Origin: an uncultured Sphingomonas sp.
GTDB lineage: Bacteria > Pseudomonadota > Alphaproteobacteria > Sphingomonadales > Sphingomonadaceae
Reading direction: 5' to 3'
Length of the DNA: 11,507 nt
Assembly (NCBI GenBank): GCA_934555855.1
Contig: CAKTFL010000024.1
Span: forward strand, 1 to 11,507
The translations under genes were made by a program, and so were the position numbers. The notes beneath the pieces are model-generated. The model ran no database searches and was not told the origin of the DNA. It was given only the letters and a program-made list of their open reading frames with translations. This document shows, piece after piece, positions 1 through 6,361 of the stretch. Numbering within the stretch: position 1 is the first letter of the stretch; every line of letters starts with the position of its first letter.

Positions 1-207
1 GTGCCCGGCCGCGAGATGCTGCCTCGTGGCCGTGAAGTAGGCCGTCAGGCTCAGACCTCCGACGAGTCGCCCCGTTACGTATGCGCCGGCTCAGAGTCAC
101 TGCTGACTTGCTCACGTTCGCGTTAAGCGCATCCTTATTGCGGGGTAGAGGATCACGGCCTTGAAAGGCGATGGGTCGGCGCGCAACTGCTCGCGGAGCT
201 GGAACGA

Positions 208-534
208 TTGGACCAGTTCCTTGAGACTGCTCGTCAGCTGGACGACGGAGAGCTCGACGCCGGATATCCGGTCACCAGTTCGCATGGCGACGCTCCTCGG
301 CAATTCAGAGAAGAACTCAACGCGACTGGCATCGTAACGCCGCTTCGGACGTGTTGCGACGTGCCGGCGACCCTGAGGCGTGGAGAGTTGTATCGCCGGT
401 TGTTGCTCGACGGCGTGCAGGATCCCGGCGCAGACCCTGTGAAGAATCTTGGAACGATTCTTTGGAGGTCTGGGCGCTTCAAGAATGCTGGGCGGGTCTA
501 CTGGTTAAAGGGTGAGCCCAGACCCGGTCACTGA
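208..534 (+). CDS. Small protein with winged-helix-like C-terminus, possibly 5'-truncated
   Basis: This 108-residue protein is not assigned to a named family. The C-terminal half (about residues 55-105) has the pattern of a HARE-HTH-like or restriction-associated winged helix: a helix around RRGELYRRLL, a GVQDPGADPVKNLGTIL segment, then RFKNAGRVYWL. In that family the domain is thought to bind DNA, usually at the end of a longer protein, after a coiled coil. Here the N-terminus (LERLDQFLETARQLDDGEL, counting codons just before the start) is indeed heptad-like. The only start in frame is a TTG at 208, without a clear ribosome binding site, and the frame stays open upstream to a stop at 124-126. 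The gene may therefore be the 3' remnant of a longer one. An antisense frame over 112-303 also looks helical, but the domain match favours the plus strand. DNA binding is an inference. Confidence 0.5.
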   Translation: MDQFLETARQLDDGELDAGYPVTSSHGDAPRQFREELNATGIVTPLRTCCDVPATLRRGELYRRLLLDGVQDPGADPVKNLGTILWRSGRFKNAGRVYWLKGEPRPGH

Positions 535-561
535 AGCGCCATGCAGCCACGTTAGGTCTAA

Positions 562-593
562 GCTCCGTTCTTCGGGAGGTCCGGAGCAAGAAC
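562..593. other. Two interleaved, mutually exclusive inverted repeats
   Basis: GCTCCG (562-567) is complementary to CGGAGC (582-587), and GTTCTT (567-572) is complementary to AAGAAC (588-593). The arms interleave as A-B-A'-B' and share one base, so with no linker between them only one hairpin can form fully at a time. The element lies between the stop of the plus-strand gene at 534 and the stop of the minus-strand gene at 618. There is no T-run, so it is not a textbook terminator. A purine stretch (GGGAGG, 574-579) sits in the first loop. Confidence 0.35.
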
Positions 594-617
594 GTCGGCG
601 CACAATCAAGCCAGCAA

Positions 618-1208
618 TTACCAGGTCGCGGCCGAGGAGACGAGGCCGAAATCATCTGGTACCACGATCGGATTAGGTGGAGAGTAGGTCTGTACGGACC
701 CGTCCATCAATTCTTGAACCGCTGTTCCAGGAAAGTTTTCGAGACCCGCTGCCAGCGTGGGGCGTCCGTCCTCCCTGACGTCCAGGAGGATCTCGGTCAG
801 AGGGTCTGAAAGCAGGGAGCACGCGACCGGGTCGGACGAGTCGAAACCGCGACGGAACTGGGCGGCGCCCGCCTGCTCCCTTCCGACACGCAGGCCCAGC
901 TTTGCCTTCGCGTCCTCCTCGTCGAAAGCCATCAAGGCGGCGAACATGTGAGCGCACGATAGGCCCTGCTCCAGCACGACGGACGCGGTGTAGAGAGCCG
1001 GTTCCCCCATACCAAAGTCAGCGAACGACGACCGGGTGCCGCATGCTTGTCGGCTTAATGTGGACGCCCCTCTCAGGACCTCACCGACCGACCTCCAGTT
1101 GCCGTCTATGAGCGCGTCCAATTCGTCGGGATCGCCGTCAGGACTAGTATCAGTGAAGTGAAGTAGCATCGCGCGAAGGAACGGATCGCGTTCGCGACAT
1201 GCGTTCAC
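618..1208 (-). CDS. Hypothetical protein, 196 aa, possibly N-terminally truncated
   Basis: I do not recognise this protein. It is a soluble, acidic protein without signal peptide or membrane segment. A moderately hydrophobic, probably helical stretch runs from about residue 70 to 100 (GEPALYTASVVLEQGLSCAHMF), followed by a charged segment and a Ser/Pro-rich tail. Codon use is coherent along the frame, but third positions are less GC-rich than in the argH-lysA block, which suggests acquired DNA. The only start in frame is a GTG at 1206-1208 with no clear ribosome binding site. The frame reads on upstream (LFGGESAV before the GTG) into the transposase remnant that begins near 1232 on the other strand. 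An insertion may therefore have removed the true N-terminus. It ends in TAA. Function is unknown. Confidence 0.6.
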   Translation of the reverse strand: MNACRERDPFLRAMLLHFTDTSPDGDPDELDALIDGNWRSVGEVLRGASTLSRQACGTRSSFADFGMGEPALYTASVVLEQGLSCAHMFAALMAFDEEDAKAKLGLRVGREQAGAAQFRRGFDSSDPVACSLLSDPLTEILLDVREDGRPTLAAGLENFPGTAVQELMDGSVQTYSPPNPIVVPDDFGLVSSAATW

Positions 1209-1231
1209 CGCACTTTCGCCACCGAACAGCC

Positions 1232-1647
1232 GGGCGAGGCACGAACATCTATGCTGCGCTGATGCTGACGGCTGGCAACGTCAGCGACGTGAAAGCCGCG
1301 CCCGCGCTCCTCGAACGCGCTGGTCGCATGCGCTACCTGCTCGCCGACAAAGGCTATGATGCCGACCGGTTGCGTCGTTCGCTACGGGATGCCGGCGCCG
1401 TCCCGGTCATCCCGGCCGACGCAACCGCAAGCGGACCATCCGTTACGACAAGGACCGGTATCGCGGCCGGCACCTCATCGAAAATGCCTTCTACCGCCTC
1501 AAGGACTTCCGCCGCGTCGCCACCCGCTACGACAAGCTCGCCGCCAACTTCCTCTCAGGCGTAGCACTCGCCACCGCCTTGGCGTTCTGGCTCCGAATGA
1601 GTCTGAGCCCTAGGGCTGACAACGTCGCATCGATTGCGTTTTTGTAA
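1232..1647 (+). pseudogene. IS5-family (IS427-like) transposase remnant, frameshifted
   Basis: The frame opened at 1199 reads NIYAALMLTAGNVSD, then GRMRYLLADKGYDADRLRRS and AGAVPVIP. This is the middle of an IS5-family DDE transposase, including the second catalytic Asp in LADKGYD. After about 1414 the match continues in the next frame (first base of codons at 1417) as RRNRKRTIRYDKDRY, then HLIENAFYRLKDFRRVATRY, with the catalytic Glu in HLIEN, and ends near LATALAFWLRMSL. One missing base, probably a G at 1414-1416, accounts for the shift. The GRGTNIYA-ALMLTAGN junction also seems to lack about ten residues usually found there. The N-terminal half with the first catalytic Asp is absent, leaving about 125 of the usual 250-270 residues. 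The shifted frame runs on to TAA at 1645-1647. It cannot encode an active enzyme. Confidence 0.85.
1598..1617. repeat. Probable right end of the IS remnant with CTAG palindrome
   Basis: The transposase homology stops within TGAGTCTGAGCC (1598-1609), directly followed by CTAG in a perfect 12-bp palindrome AGCCCTAGGGCT (1606-1617). IS427-group elements are known to insert at YTAR sites such as CTAG, and their reading frame ends close to the terminal repeat. This is therefore a good candidate for the right inverted repeat next to its target site. No matching CTAG was found at a left end. Confidence 0.4.
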
Positions 1648-1735
1648 GGCAACGGGGTAAGACAAACCTGTGCCGGTTAATGGAGCGCACTGACGGTCTT
1701 AGCACCATCGCGTACAGAGGGGGCTTTCGAACCAC

Positions 1736-2524
1736 ATGACGGAACGCGCCAAAGACACACCCGAGCGATTGTACATGCAGGTGGCGAAGCGTCTCCAGCA
1801 GTCAATCAGGCTCGGCGTCTACCCCGTGAACAGCCGATTGCCGACGGAACGCGAGCTCGCCGAGGCACTTGGCGTCAGTCGCCCAACCATCCGAGAGGCG
1901 ATCATCGTACTCGAGTTGCGCGGATTGGTGCAGATGCGCCACAGTGCTGGCGTCTATGTGGCTATGGCCGAGCCGCAACCTGCGGCTACCGACCCAGCGA
2001 CGGACGCGAATGTTGGGCCGTTTGAAGTGACCGAGGCTCGGCGTTTGTACGAGGGGGAGACTGCGGCCCTTGCTGCAACCACCATAGATCCGACCGAGCT
2101 ATCCGAACTTGAAGGTCTCCTTGTCCGGATGGCGGATGATACCCTCAATCAGGACGTACGCGAACGCGCCGACCGGGACTTTCACCTGACTATTGCCCGT
2201 TCGACGCGGAATGAGGCGATGGTGGATGTGGTCCAGTCCTTATGGGACAAGAGGTACATTTCACCGCTTTGCATCTACCTGTTCTCCCTTGCCCGGCAGA
2301 TCGGCATTCAACCATCGGTCGACGATCATCGGCGCATTCTGGCCGCGCTCCGGGCGAGAGACGCGGATCAGGCCCGCGAGGCCATGCGTGCTCACCTGCT
2401 CCGGGTGACGGAGAGCCTCTACCGGGCGACCGAATATGATGCCCGCGAGCGCGCGCGCCTGAAGATGGACGATCGGCGCCATGATTTCGCGAGGCGAGCC
2501 GGCGTCGCCGAGTCGGCCTCCTGA
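1736..2524 (+). CDS. FadR-subfamily GntR transcriptional regulator (FCD domain)
   Basis: This 262-residue protein is a one-component regulator, probably sensing a carboxylated metabolite. The N-terminal GntR winged helix covers about residues 10-78, with the helix-turn-helix in RLPTERELAEALGVSRPTIR and continuing through EAIIVLELRGLV. The C-terminal all-helical FCD domain (about 96-230) keeps the metal-site pattern: D146 and H150 in DRDFH, H198 in DDHRR, and H220 in MRAHL. Length is typical for the family, and a basic tail follows residue 235. The ATG at 1736 is preceded by a purine run at 1717-1723, 12 bases away, which is a wide spacing. The neighbour, convergent downstream, is a TonB-dependent receptor stub. 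Such regulators often control nearby uptake and catabolic genes in sphingomonads, so the original target operon may be lost. The effector cannot be read from the sequence. Confidence 0.93.
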   Translation: MTERAKDTPERLYMQVAKRLQQSIRLGVYPVNSRLPTERELAEALGVSRPTIREAIIVLELRGLVQMRHSAGVYVAMAEPQPAATDPATDANVGPFEVTEARRLYEGETAALAATTIDPTELSELEGLLVRMADDTLNQDVRERADRDFHLTIARSTRNEAMVDVVQSLWDKRYISPLCIYLFSLARQIGIQPSVDDHRRILAALRARDADQAREAMRAHLLRVTESLYRATEYDARERARLKMDDRRHDFARRAGVAESAS

Positions 2525-2584
2525 TCGTGCGCAGAAGAAGCGGCTGTCAGCGCAGGCGCCGGCGGTCCCGGGGGGAGTCCAGGC

Positions 2585-2890
2585 TCAAAACTTGAAAGAG
2601 ACGCCGGCCGTGAAAATGCGGCCTGAATGCACGTTGCCAACAACGTCCTTTCGGCGAGAGTCGACGTAGTAGATGGTGTGTTCGTCGGTAAGATTGCTCG
2701 CCTCCAGAGACAGCTTGATCCTATCGGTGAGCGAGTAGGACGCCGACGCATCGACAAAAGTAGTCGGGGCGATCAGATCGACGTCGCTGCCGGGACCGCT
2801 GCTTTCGGAAGGCACCTGCCTTAACGAGCTTGAGAGGTAATTGATTGACGAACGGATGCTGAACTTTGAATCCTCGTAGGGCCTAAACCC
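2585..2890 (-). pseudogene. C-terminal remnant of a TonB-dependent receptor
   Basis: About 100 residues remain of an outer-membrane beta-barrel receptor that is normally 700-1000 residues long. Recognisable parts are DSKFSIRSSINYLSSSLRQV, then TTFVDASASYSLTDRIKLSL, then the family hallmark EASNLTDEHTIYYVDSRR, and the last strand GRIFTAGVSFKF. It ends in Phe, the usual barrel-assembly signal. Residues encoded upstream of about 2890 (MGTPQRGFAGPRPRPL on the same frame) do not resemble a receptor, so the break lies there. Plug domain, TonB box and signal peptide are all missing, and the product cannot form a barrel. It converges on the GntR gene with about 60 bases between the stops. In sphingomonads such receptors usually take up oligosaccharides or siderophores, but the substrate is not readable from this piece. 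Confidence 0.85.
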
Positions 2891-3010
2891 AATCAGCGGC
2901 CTAGGGCGTGGTCCAGCGAAACCTCGTTGCGGCGTGCCCACCCCTTCGCCCGGTGTCTCGCAATGACCAGTCGTCCTTCCCGCGTCCCGGTTTGGGGGTG
3001 ATGACCTCGC

Positions 3011-3112
3011 ACCGAACCGTTCGTGCTGACGAGGTTCTTCGACTGCTTGCCAAAGGCAGGCGCTCAGGAGAGCCTTCGACTTCGTTCAGCCTCTTCTCAG
3101 GGCTAAACTCTT
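3011..3112. repeat. REP-like intergenic repeat with hairpin, downstream of the argH-zntB operon
   Basis: The stretch contains CCGTTCGTGCTGACGAGG, two copies of CTTCGACT, a short hairpin GCTTGCC-AAA-GGCAGGC (3045-3051 with 3055-3061, one G-T type mismatch), and AGCCTTCGACTTCGTTCAGC. I recall closely similar sequences as highly repeated intergenic elements in sphingomonad genomes, but could not verify copy number. It starts just after the stop of the transporter gene, where the operon's transcript would end, and may act as its 3' processing or termination signal. Confidence 0.5.
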
Positions 3113-3118
3113 CCCGGT

Positions 3119-4072
3119 CTAGCGCCGAAACCAATGCCGGCTAAGGAAATATGCCGTCACCAGCAGCGCGATCAGGGCGCAGGCGATGGCGATCACGTCG
3201 AATGCATAGGGTGAGTCGGCGCCGGGCAGTCCCTTGACGTTCATGCCGTAAATGCCGGTGATGAAGGTAAGCGGCAGGAAGATCATCGCGACGATCGAGA
3301 CGATCAGCGCGCGCGTGTCGAGCTGCTCCGCGCGCAGGTCGGTGAGCGCCTCATGGGTCAGCGCTGCGCGTTCGCGGATCGCTTCCAGCTCCTCGGCCAT
3401 GCGCGCGGCGCGATCGGCGGCGGCTGACAGATGAAGGCGGTCGTCGGCGTCCAGCCAGTCGCCCGGCAGGGCGGCCAGCCGTTCCAACGCGGCCCGCTGC
3501 GGCTGGATGAAGCGCTTCAGCCCGATGGATTGGGAACGAACGCGGGTCACGGTGCGCCGCAGCTCGAAGATCCTGTCCGGGTCCAGTTGTTCCTCGCACG
3601 CATCCAGTTCGTCGCCCAGATCGGCCACGAACGGGTCCAGATCCGCGGTTATCGCGGTGGCGAAGGCGGTGATCAGGTCTCCCGGATCGTGGATGGCGCC
3701 GGCCACGACCTCCTTTTCCACCTCGGCGACGGCGACCAGCGGCGCGCGCGACGCGGAAAAGACCCTGCCCCGGATCGCCCAGATCCGGATGGAGGCCAGC
3801 GGGTCGGACGCGGTCAGCGTCTCCTCCGACCGGCCGCGCAGGTTCAGAAAAGCGCCCTTGTCGAATGCCTCGCAGCGCGGCCGCGATTCGGAGGCGGTGA
3901 GCGCGTCCACGACATATTCGGGCAGCTCCGCCCGCTGGGCGAACCAGGTCTGCGCGCGCTCGTCGGTGGTTTCGAGATGAACCCATAGCAACTGTGGCGC
4001 ACCGTCCAGCGCGACGTGCAGGTCGACGCGTTCGGCATGGCCATTGGCGATGCTATAGGCGAAGCCGCTCAT
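3119..4072 (-). CDS. zntB: CorA/ZntB-family divalent cation transporter
   Basis: This 317-residue inner-membrane protein belongs to the CorA superfamily of homopentameric metal channels; the ZntB branch moves zinc. A long soluble N-terminal domain (about 1-245) includes the coiled helices typical of the family (about 145-245). Two membrane segments follow at about 254-273 and 289-308. The signature YGMN (GMN at 276-278) sits in the periplasmic loop, followed by VKGLPGADSPYAF, which is nearer to ZntB than to classical CorA. The C-terminus is short and basic (SRHWFRR). The frame is open 48 codons further upstream, but that part is low-complexity Arg-rich shadow of the preceding gene. The ATG at 4070-4072 overlaps the upstream stop as ATGA, so translation is probably coupled. 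Zinc versus magnesium specificity is inferred. It is the last gene of the operon. Confidence 0.88.
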   Translation of the reverse strand: MSGFAYSIANGHAERVDLHVALDGAPQLLWVHLETTDERAQTWFAQRAELPEYVVDALTASESRPRCEAFDKGAFLNLRGRSEETLTASDPLASIRIWAIRGRVFSASRAPLVAVAEVEKEVVAGAIHDPGDLITAFATAITADLDPFVADLGDELDACEEQLDPDRIFELRRTVTRVRSQSIGLKRFIQPQRAALERLAALPGDWLDADDRLHLSAAADRAARMAEELEAIRERAALTHEALTDLRAEQLDTRALIVSIVAMIFLPLTFITGIYGMNVKGLPGADSPYAFDVIAIACALIALLVTAYFLSRHWFRR

Positions 4073-4863
4073 GCCATGGTCAGCTCGACCGAAAGGCCGG
4101 GTCCCGGATCGGTGGGGGCGGCGCCTGCGATCCGCTCCGCATCGGCACGGGCGCGGTCGAGGATGGCGACGGGCACGGCGGCGGTGTGGAAAACGCGGTC
4201 GGCATTGGCGAGCCACCGCGCCTGCCGCAGCGTCAGATCCTCCGGGTCGCCGCTCGGCAGGGTCAGCCGGTGCAAACCGCCGGGCTGCGCGGTCAGGGCC
4301 GCTGCGTGGGGGGCGTCATGCTCCACCAGCGGATCGAGCGCACCGCCGGGGCGGAGCGCCGCCCCGATCGCCCGGCGCCGGTCGCCGCCGTCGGGGAAAC
4401 GGGCGCGCAGGGTAGGGCGGGCGGCGTGCAGCGCCTCCGCGACCCGGCCCAGCGTGGCGGGCAGCATCGCCTCCAACCGCTGACGCAGCGCCGCCGCCAG
4501 GCCGGCCGACACGCCGGCCGTGCCGATCGCGACCAGCACGGGCGACCGATCGACGATCGCGGGAAGGGTGAAGTCGCACAGGGAGGGCCGGTCGACCGCA
4601 TTGACCAGCACTCCGCGCGCGCGAAGCCGCTCGACGGCCGCCAGCGCCTCCGCCTCGTCCTCGATCGCGAGGATCGCGAGACGGGCATCGGTTTCTTCGC
4701 CGACCGGCTCGGCACCGGCACGCAGGAGCAGCCGCCGCTTCGCCTCCGCCGCCTCGCCCTCGCCCAGCAGGATCACCGGCCGCCCCGTCAGCTTCACGAA
4801 CAGCGGAAGTGCCGGCAGTGGAAGCGTAGGCGGCGGGGCGGGCGGGGTCACGCGGTCAGCCAC
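4069..4863 (-). CDS. Siroheme synthase-type precorrin-2 dehydrogenase with degenerate methyltransferase stub
   Basis: This 264-residue protein corresponds to the N-terminal part of CysG. That enzyme oxidises precorrin-2 to sirohydrochlorin with NAD and inserts iron to make siroheme for sulfite or nitrite reductase. Residues 20-60 form the nucleotide-binding fold (GRPVILLGEGEAAEAKRRLL). The family core follows as VNAVDRPSLCDFTLPAIVDR and SPVLVAIGTAGVSA (about 87-120); the usual S-T/S-G-G after VAI is G-T-A-G here. After a helical dimerisation region, residues 199-226 (LPSGDPEDLTLRQARWLANA) resemble the first strand and helix of uroporphyrinogen-III methyltransferase, but the rest of that domain is absent. 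The longest start is GTG at 4863, overlapping lysA by 16 bases. A second GTG at 4851 gives a 4-base GTGA overlap and is at least as likely. Confidence 0.88.
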   Translation of the reverse strand: MADRVTPPAPPPTLPLPALPLFVKLTGRPVILLGEGEAAEAKRRLLLRAGAEPVGEETDARLAILAIEDEAEALAAVERLRARGVLVNAVDRPSLCDFTLPAIVDRSPVLVAIGTAGVSAGLAAALRQRLEAMLPATLGRVAEALHAARPTLRARFPDGGDRRRAIGAALRPGGALDPLVEHDAPHAAALTAQPGGLHRLTLPSGDPEDLTLRQARWLANADRVFHTAAVPVAILDRARADAERIAGAAPTDPGPGLSVELTMA

Positions 4864-6110
4864 TCCGGCACGCGCTCGGCGGCCAGGATGGTCTCGGCGG
4901 CGATGCGGTCGGCGACCACGGCGAAGCGGTCGCCATCGACCAGCACCTCGGGCACGAGCGCGCGGCTGTTATAGGTGGAGGCCATGGTCGCGCCATATGC
5001 ACCGGCTGTGCGGAACACGGCCAGGTCGCCGTTGGCCACCCGATCGATCTCCCGGCCCATGGCGAAGGTATCTCCGCTTTCGCAGACCGGGCCGGCGATA
5101 TTGGCGACCATCGTCTCGCCGGTCGGCCGGACCGCGACGAAGTCGTGCCACGCGTCGTACAGCGCCGGGCGGGCGAGGTCGTTCATCGCGGCGTCGACGA
5201 TGACATAGGGGTTCACCACGCCCGGCTTGACCCAGATCACGCGGGTCAGCAGCACGCCCGCATTGCCGGCGATGACACGTCCCGGCTCGAACATCAGCTC
5301 CGCGTCCCAGTCGCGGGTGAGGCGCGCAACCATGGCGCCGTAGTCGGCGGGGCTGGGGAAGCGGTCACCCGGCTTGTACGGAACGCCCAGGCCCCCGCCC
5401 AGGTCGATGCGGGTGATCGGGTGCCCGCGGCGGCGCAGCTCCTGCACCAGCTCGAACACGCGCAGATAAGCGGCCTCCAGCGGTTGCAGGTCCGCCAGCT
5501 GGCTACCGATGTGGCATGCGACGCCGCGCAGGTCCATGCCCGGCAGGCGGGCCAGCCGGTCGAACATGTCGCCCGCCTGGTCGATCGGCACGCCGAACTT
5601 GTTCTCCTTGCGCCCCGTCGAGATCTTGGCGTGGGTGCCGGCGTCGACGTCCGGATTGACGCGGATCGTCGCGGGCGCGCGGGTCCCCCGCCCGGCGGCG
5701 AGGCGGGCAAGCACCACGCCCTCTTCCTCCAGCTCCAGGTTGAACTGACCGATGCCGGCATCGAGCGCGCGGGCCAGCTCGCCCTCCGTCTTGCCGACGC
5801 CGGAAAAGACGATGTCGCCTGCCGCCATGCCGGCCGCCAGCGCCCGCGCCATCTCGCCGCCCGACACCACGTCCGCGCCATAGCCCTCATTGGCGAGCAG
5901 GCGCAGCACGGCAACGTTCGGATTGGCCTTGATCGCATAGGCCAGGTGCTTGTGGGCGACGTCCTTCAGCCCGTCGCGGAACACCCGTGCGTGACGGCGG
6001 AAAGTCGCGGCCGAATAGACGTAGACGGGACTGCCGACCGCCTCGGCGATCGTGGGCAGGGGCACGTCCTCGGCATGGAGGACGCCGTTGCGATAGGTGA
6101 AATGATCCAT
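4848..6110 (-). CDS. lysA: Diaminopimelate decarboxylase
   Basis: LysA is a cytosolic PLP enzyme that removes CO2 from meso-diaminopimelate to give lysine, the last step of the pathway. The 420 residues match the usual length. The N-terminal alanine-racemase-like barrel carries the PLP lysine K61 in YAIKANPN, H200 in CHIGSQ, the phosphate-binding GGG at 238-240 and EPGR at 275-278. The C-terminal beta domain has CESGDTF (C343, E344), which reaches into the partner active site of the dimer, then the conserved GAYG (Y372) and TYNSR (Y380). All key residues are present. The ATG at 6108-6110 overlaps the lipoprotein stop by one base (TGATG). No Shine-Dalgarno sequence is visible just upstream, so translation probably depends on coupling to the lipoprotein gene. 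Confidence 0.98.
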   Translation of the reverse strand: MDHFTYRNGVLHAEDVPLPTIAEAVGSPVYVYSAATFRRHARVFRDGLKDVAHKHLAYAIKANPNVAVLRLLANEGYGADVVSGGEMARALAAGMAAGDIVFSGVGKTEGELARALDAGIGQFNLELEEEGVVLARLAAGRGTRAPATIRVNPDVDAGTHAKISTGRKENKFGVPIDQAGDMFDRLARLPGMDLRGVACHIGSQLADLQPLEAAYLRVFELVQELRRRGHPITRIDLGGGLGVPYKPGDRFPSPADYGAMVARLTRDWDAELMFEPGRVIAGNAGVLLTRVIWVKPGVVNPYVIVDAAMNDLARPALYDAWHDFVAVRPTGETMVANIAGPVCESGDTFAMGREIDRVANGDLAVFRTAGAYGATMASTYNSRALVPEVLVDGDRFAVVADRIAAETILAAERVPEWLTA

Positions 6111-6361
6111 CAGTGCGCCGGCGGGAGGTCGAATTCGTCCGAACGACGCTCGTCGGAGTTGCGGAGCAGCTCGGTGCTGCGCTCAGGACGTTGCTGGGTC
6201 GTGGGGGTCAGCAGGTCGTCCGGCGTCGGCGTCGGGGTCGCGCCGTAAGGGGCGACCGGCAGCGGCTGGCCCGCCGGCGGTTTCAGCCCGACACTGGAGC
6301 CGCAGCCCGCCATCGGCAGCACGGCCGGCAGCAGCATTGCTGCCTGAAGATGTCGCATCAT
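6110..6361 (-). CDS. Small lipoprotein between argH and lysA (LptM/LppL-like by position)
   Basis: This 83-residue protein has a signal peptide ([20 protein letters not shown]) with lipobox MAGC, so Cys20 should be lipidated after cleavage. The mature part is short, proline- and threonine-rich (about residues 31-55), and ends in a charged segment ([20 protein letters not shown]). Small lipoproteins placed just before lysA or dapF are known elsewhere: LppL in Pseudomonas and LptM (YifL) in E. coli, which helps mature the LPS translocon. Position, size and a GLKPP sequence shortly after the cysteine suggest a similar role, but sequence similarity is too weak to claim it. The ATG at 6361 overlaps the argH stop as ATGA, and the stop shares a base with the lysA ATG. 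A second ATG follows immediately and could also serve as start. Confidence 0.87.
   Translation of the reverse strand: MMRHLQAAMLLPAVLPMAGCGSSVGLKPPAGQPLPVAPYGATPTPTPDDLLTPTTQQRPERSTELLRNSDERRSDEFDLPPAH

Noticed and set aside
1695..1706. GGT-N6-ACC dyad upstream of the GntR gene as its own operator
   Set aside because: The arms are only 3 bases and the spacing does not fit the FadR-type consensus (GT-N3-AC).
3994..4974. Long 326-residue plus-strand open frame opposite the siroheme and zntB genes
   Set aside because: Arg/Gly/Gln-rich translation typical of an antisense shadow in high-GC DNA; the minus-strand frames carry clear family motifs.
5145..6248. Long plus-strand open frame opposite lysA
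   Set aside because: Antisense of lysA, with no recognisable domain and shadow-like composition.
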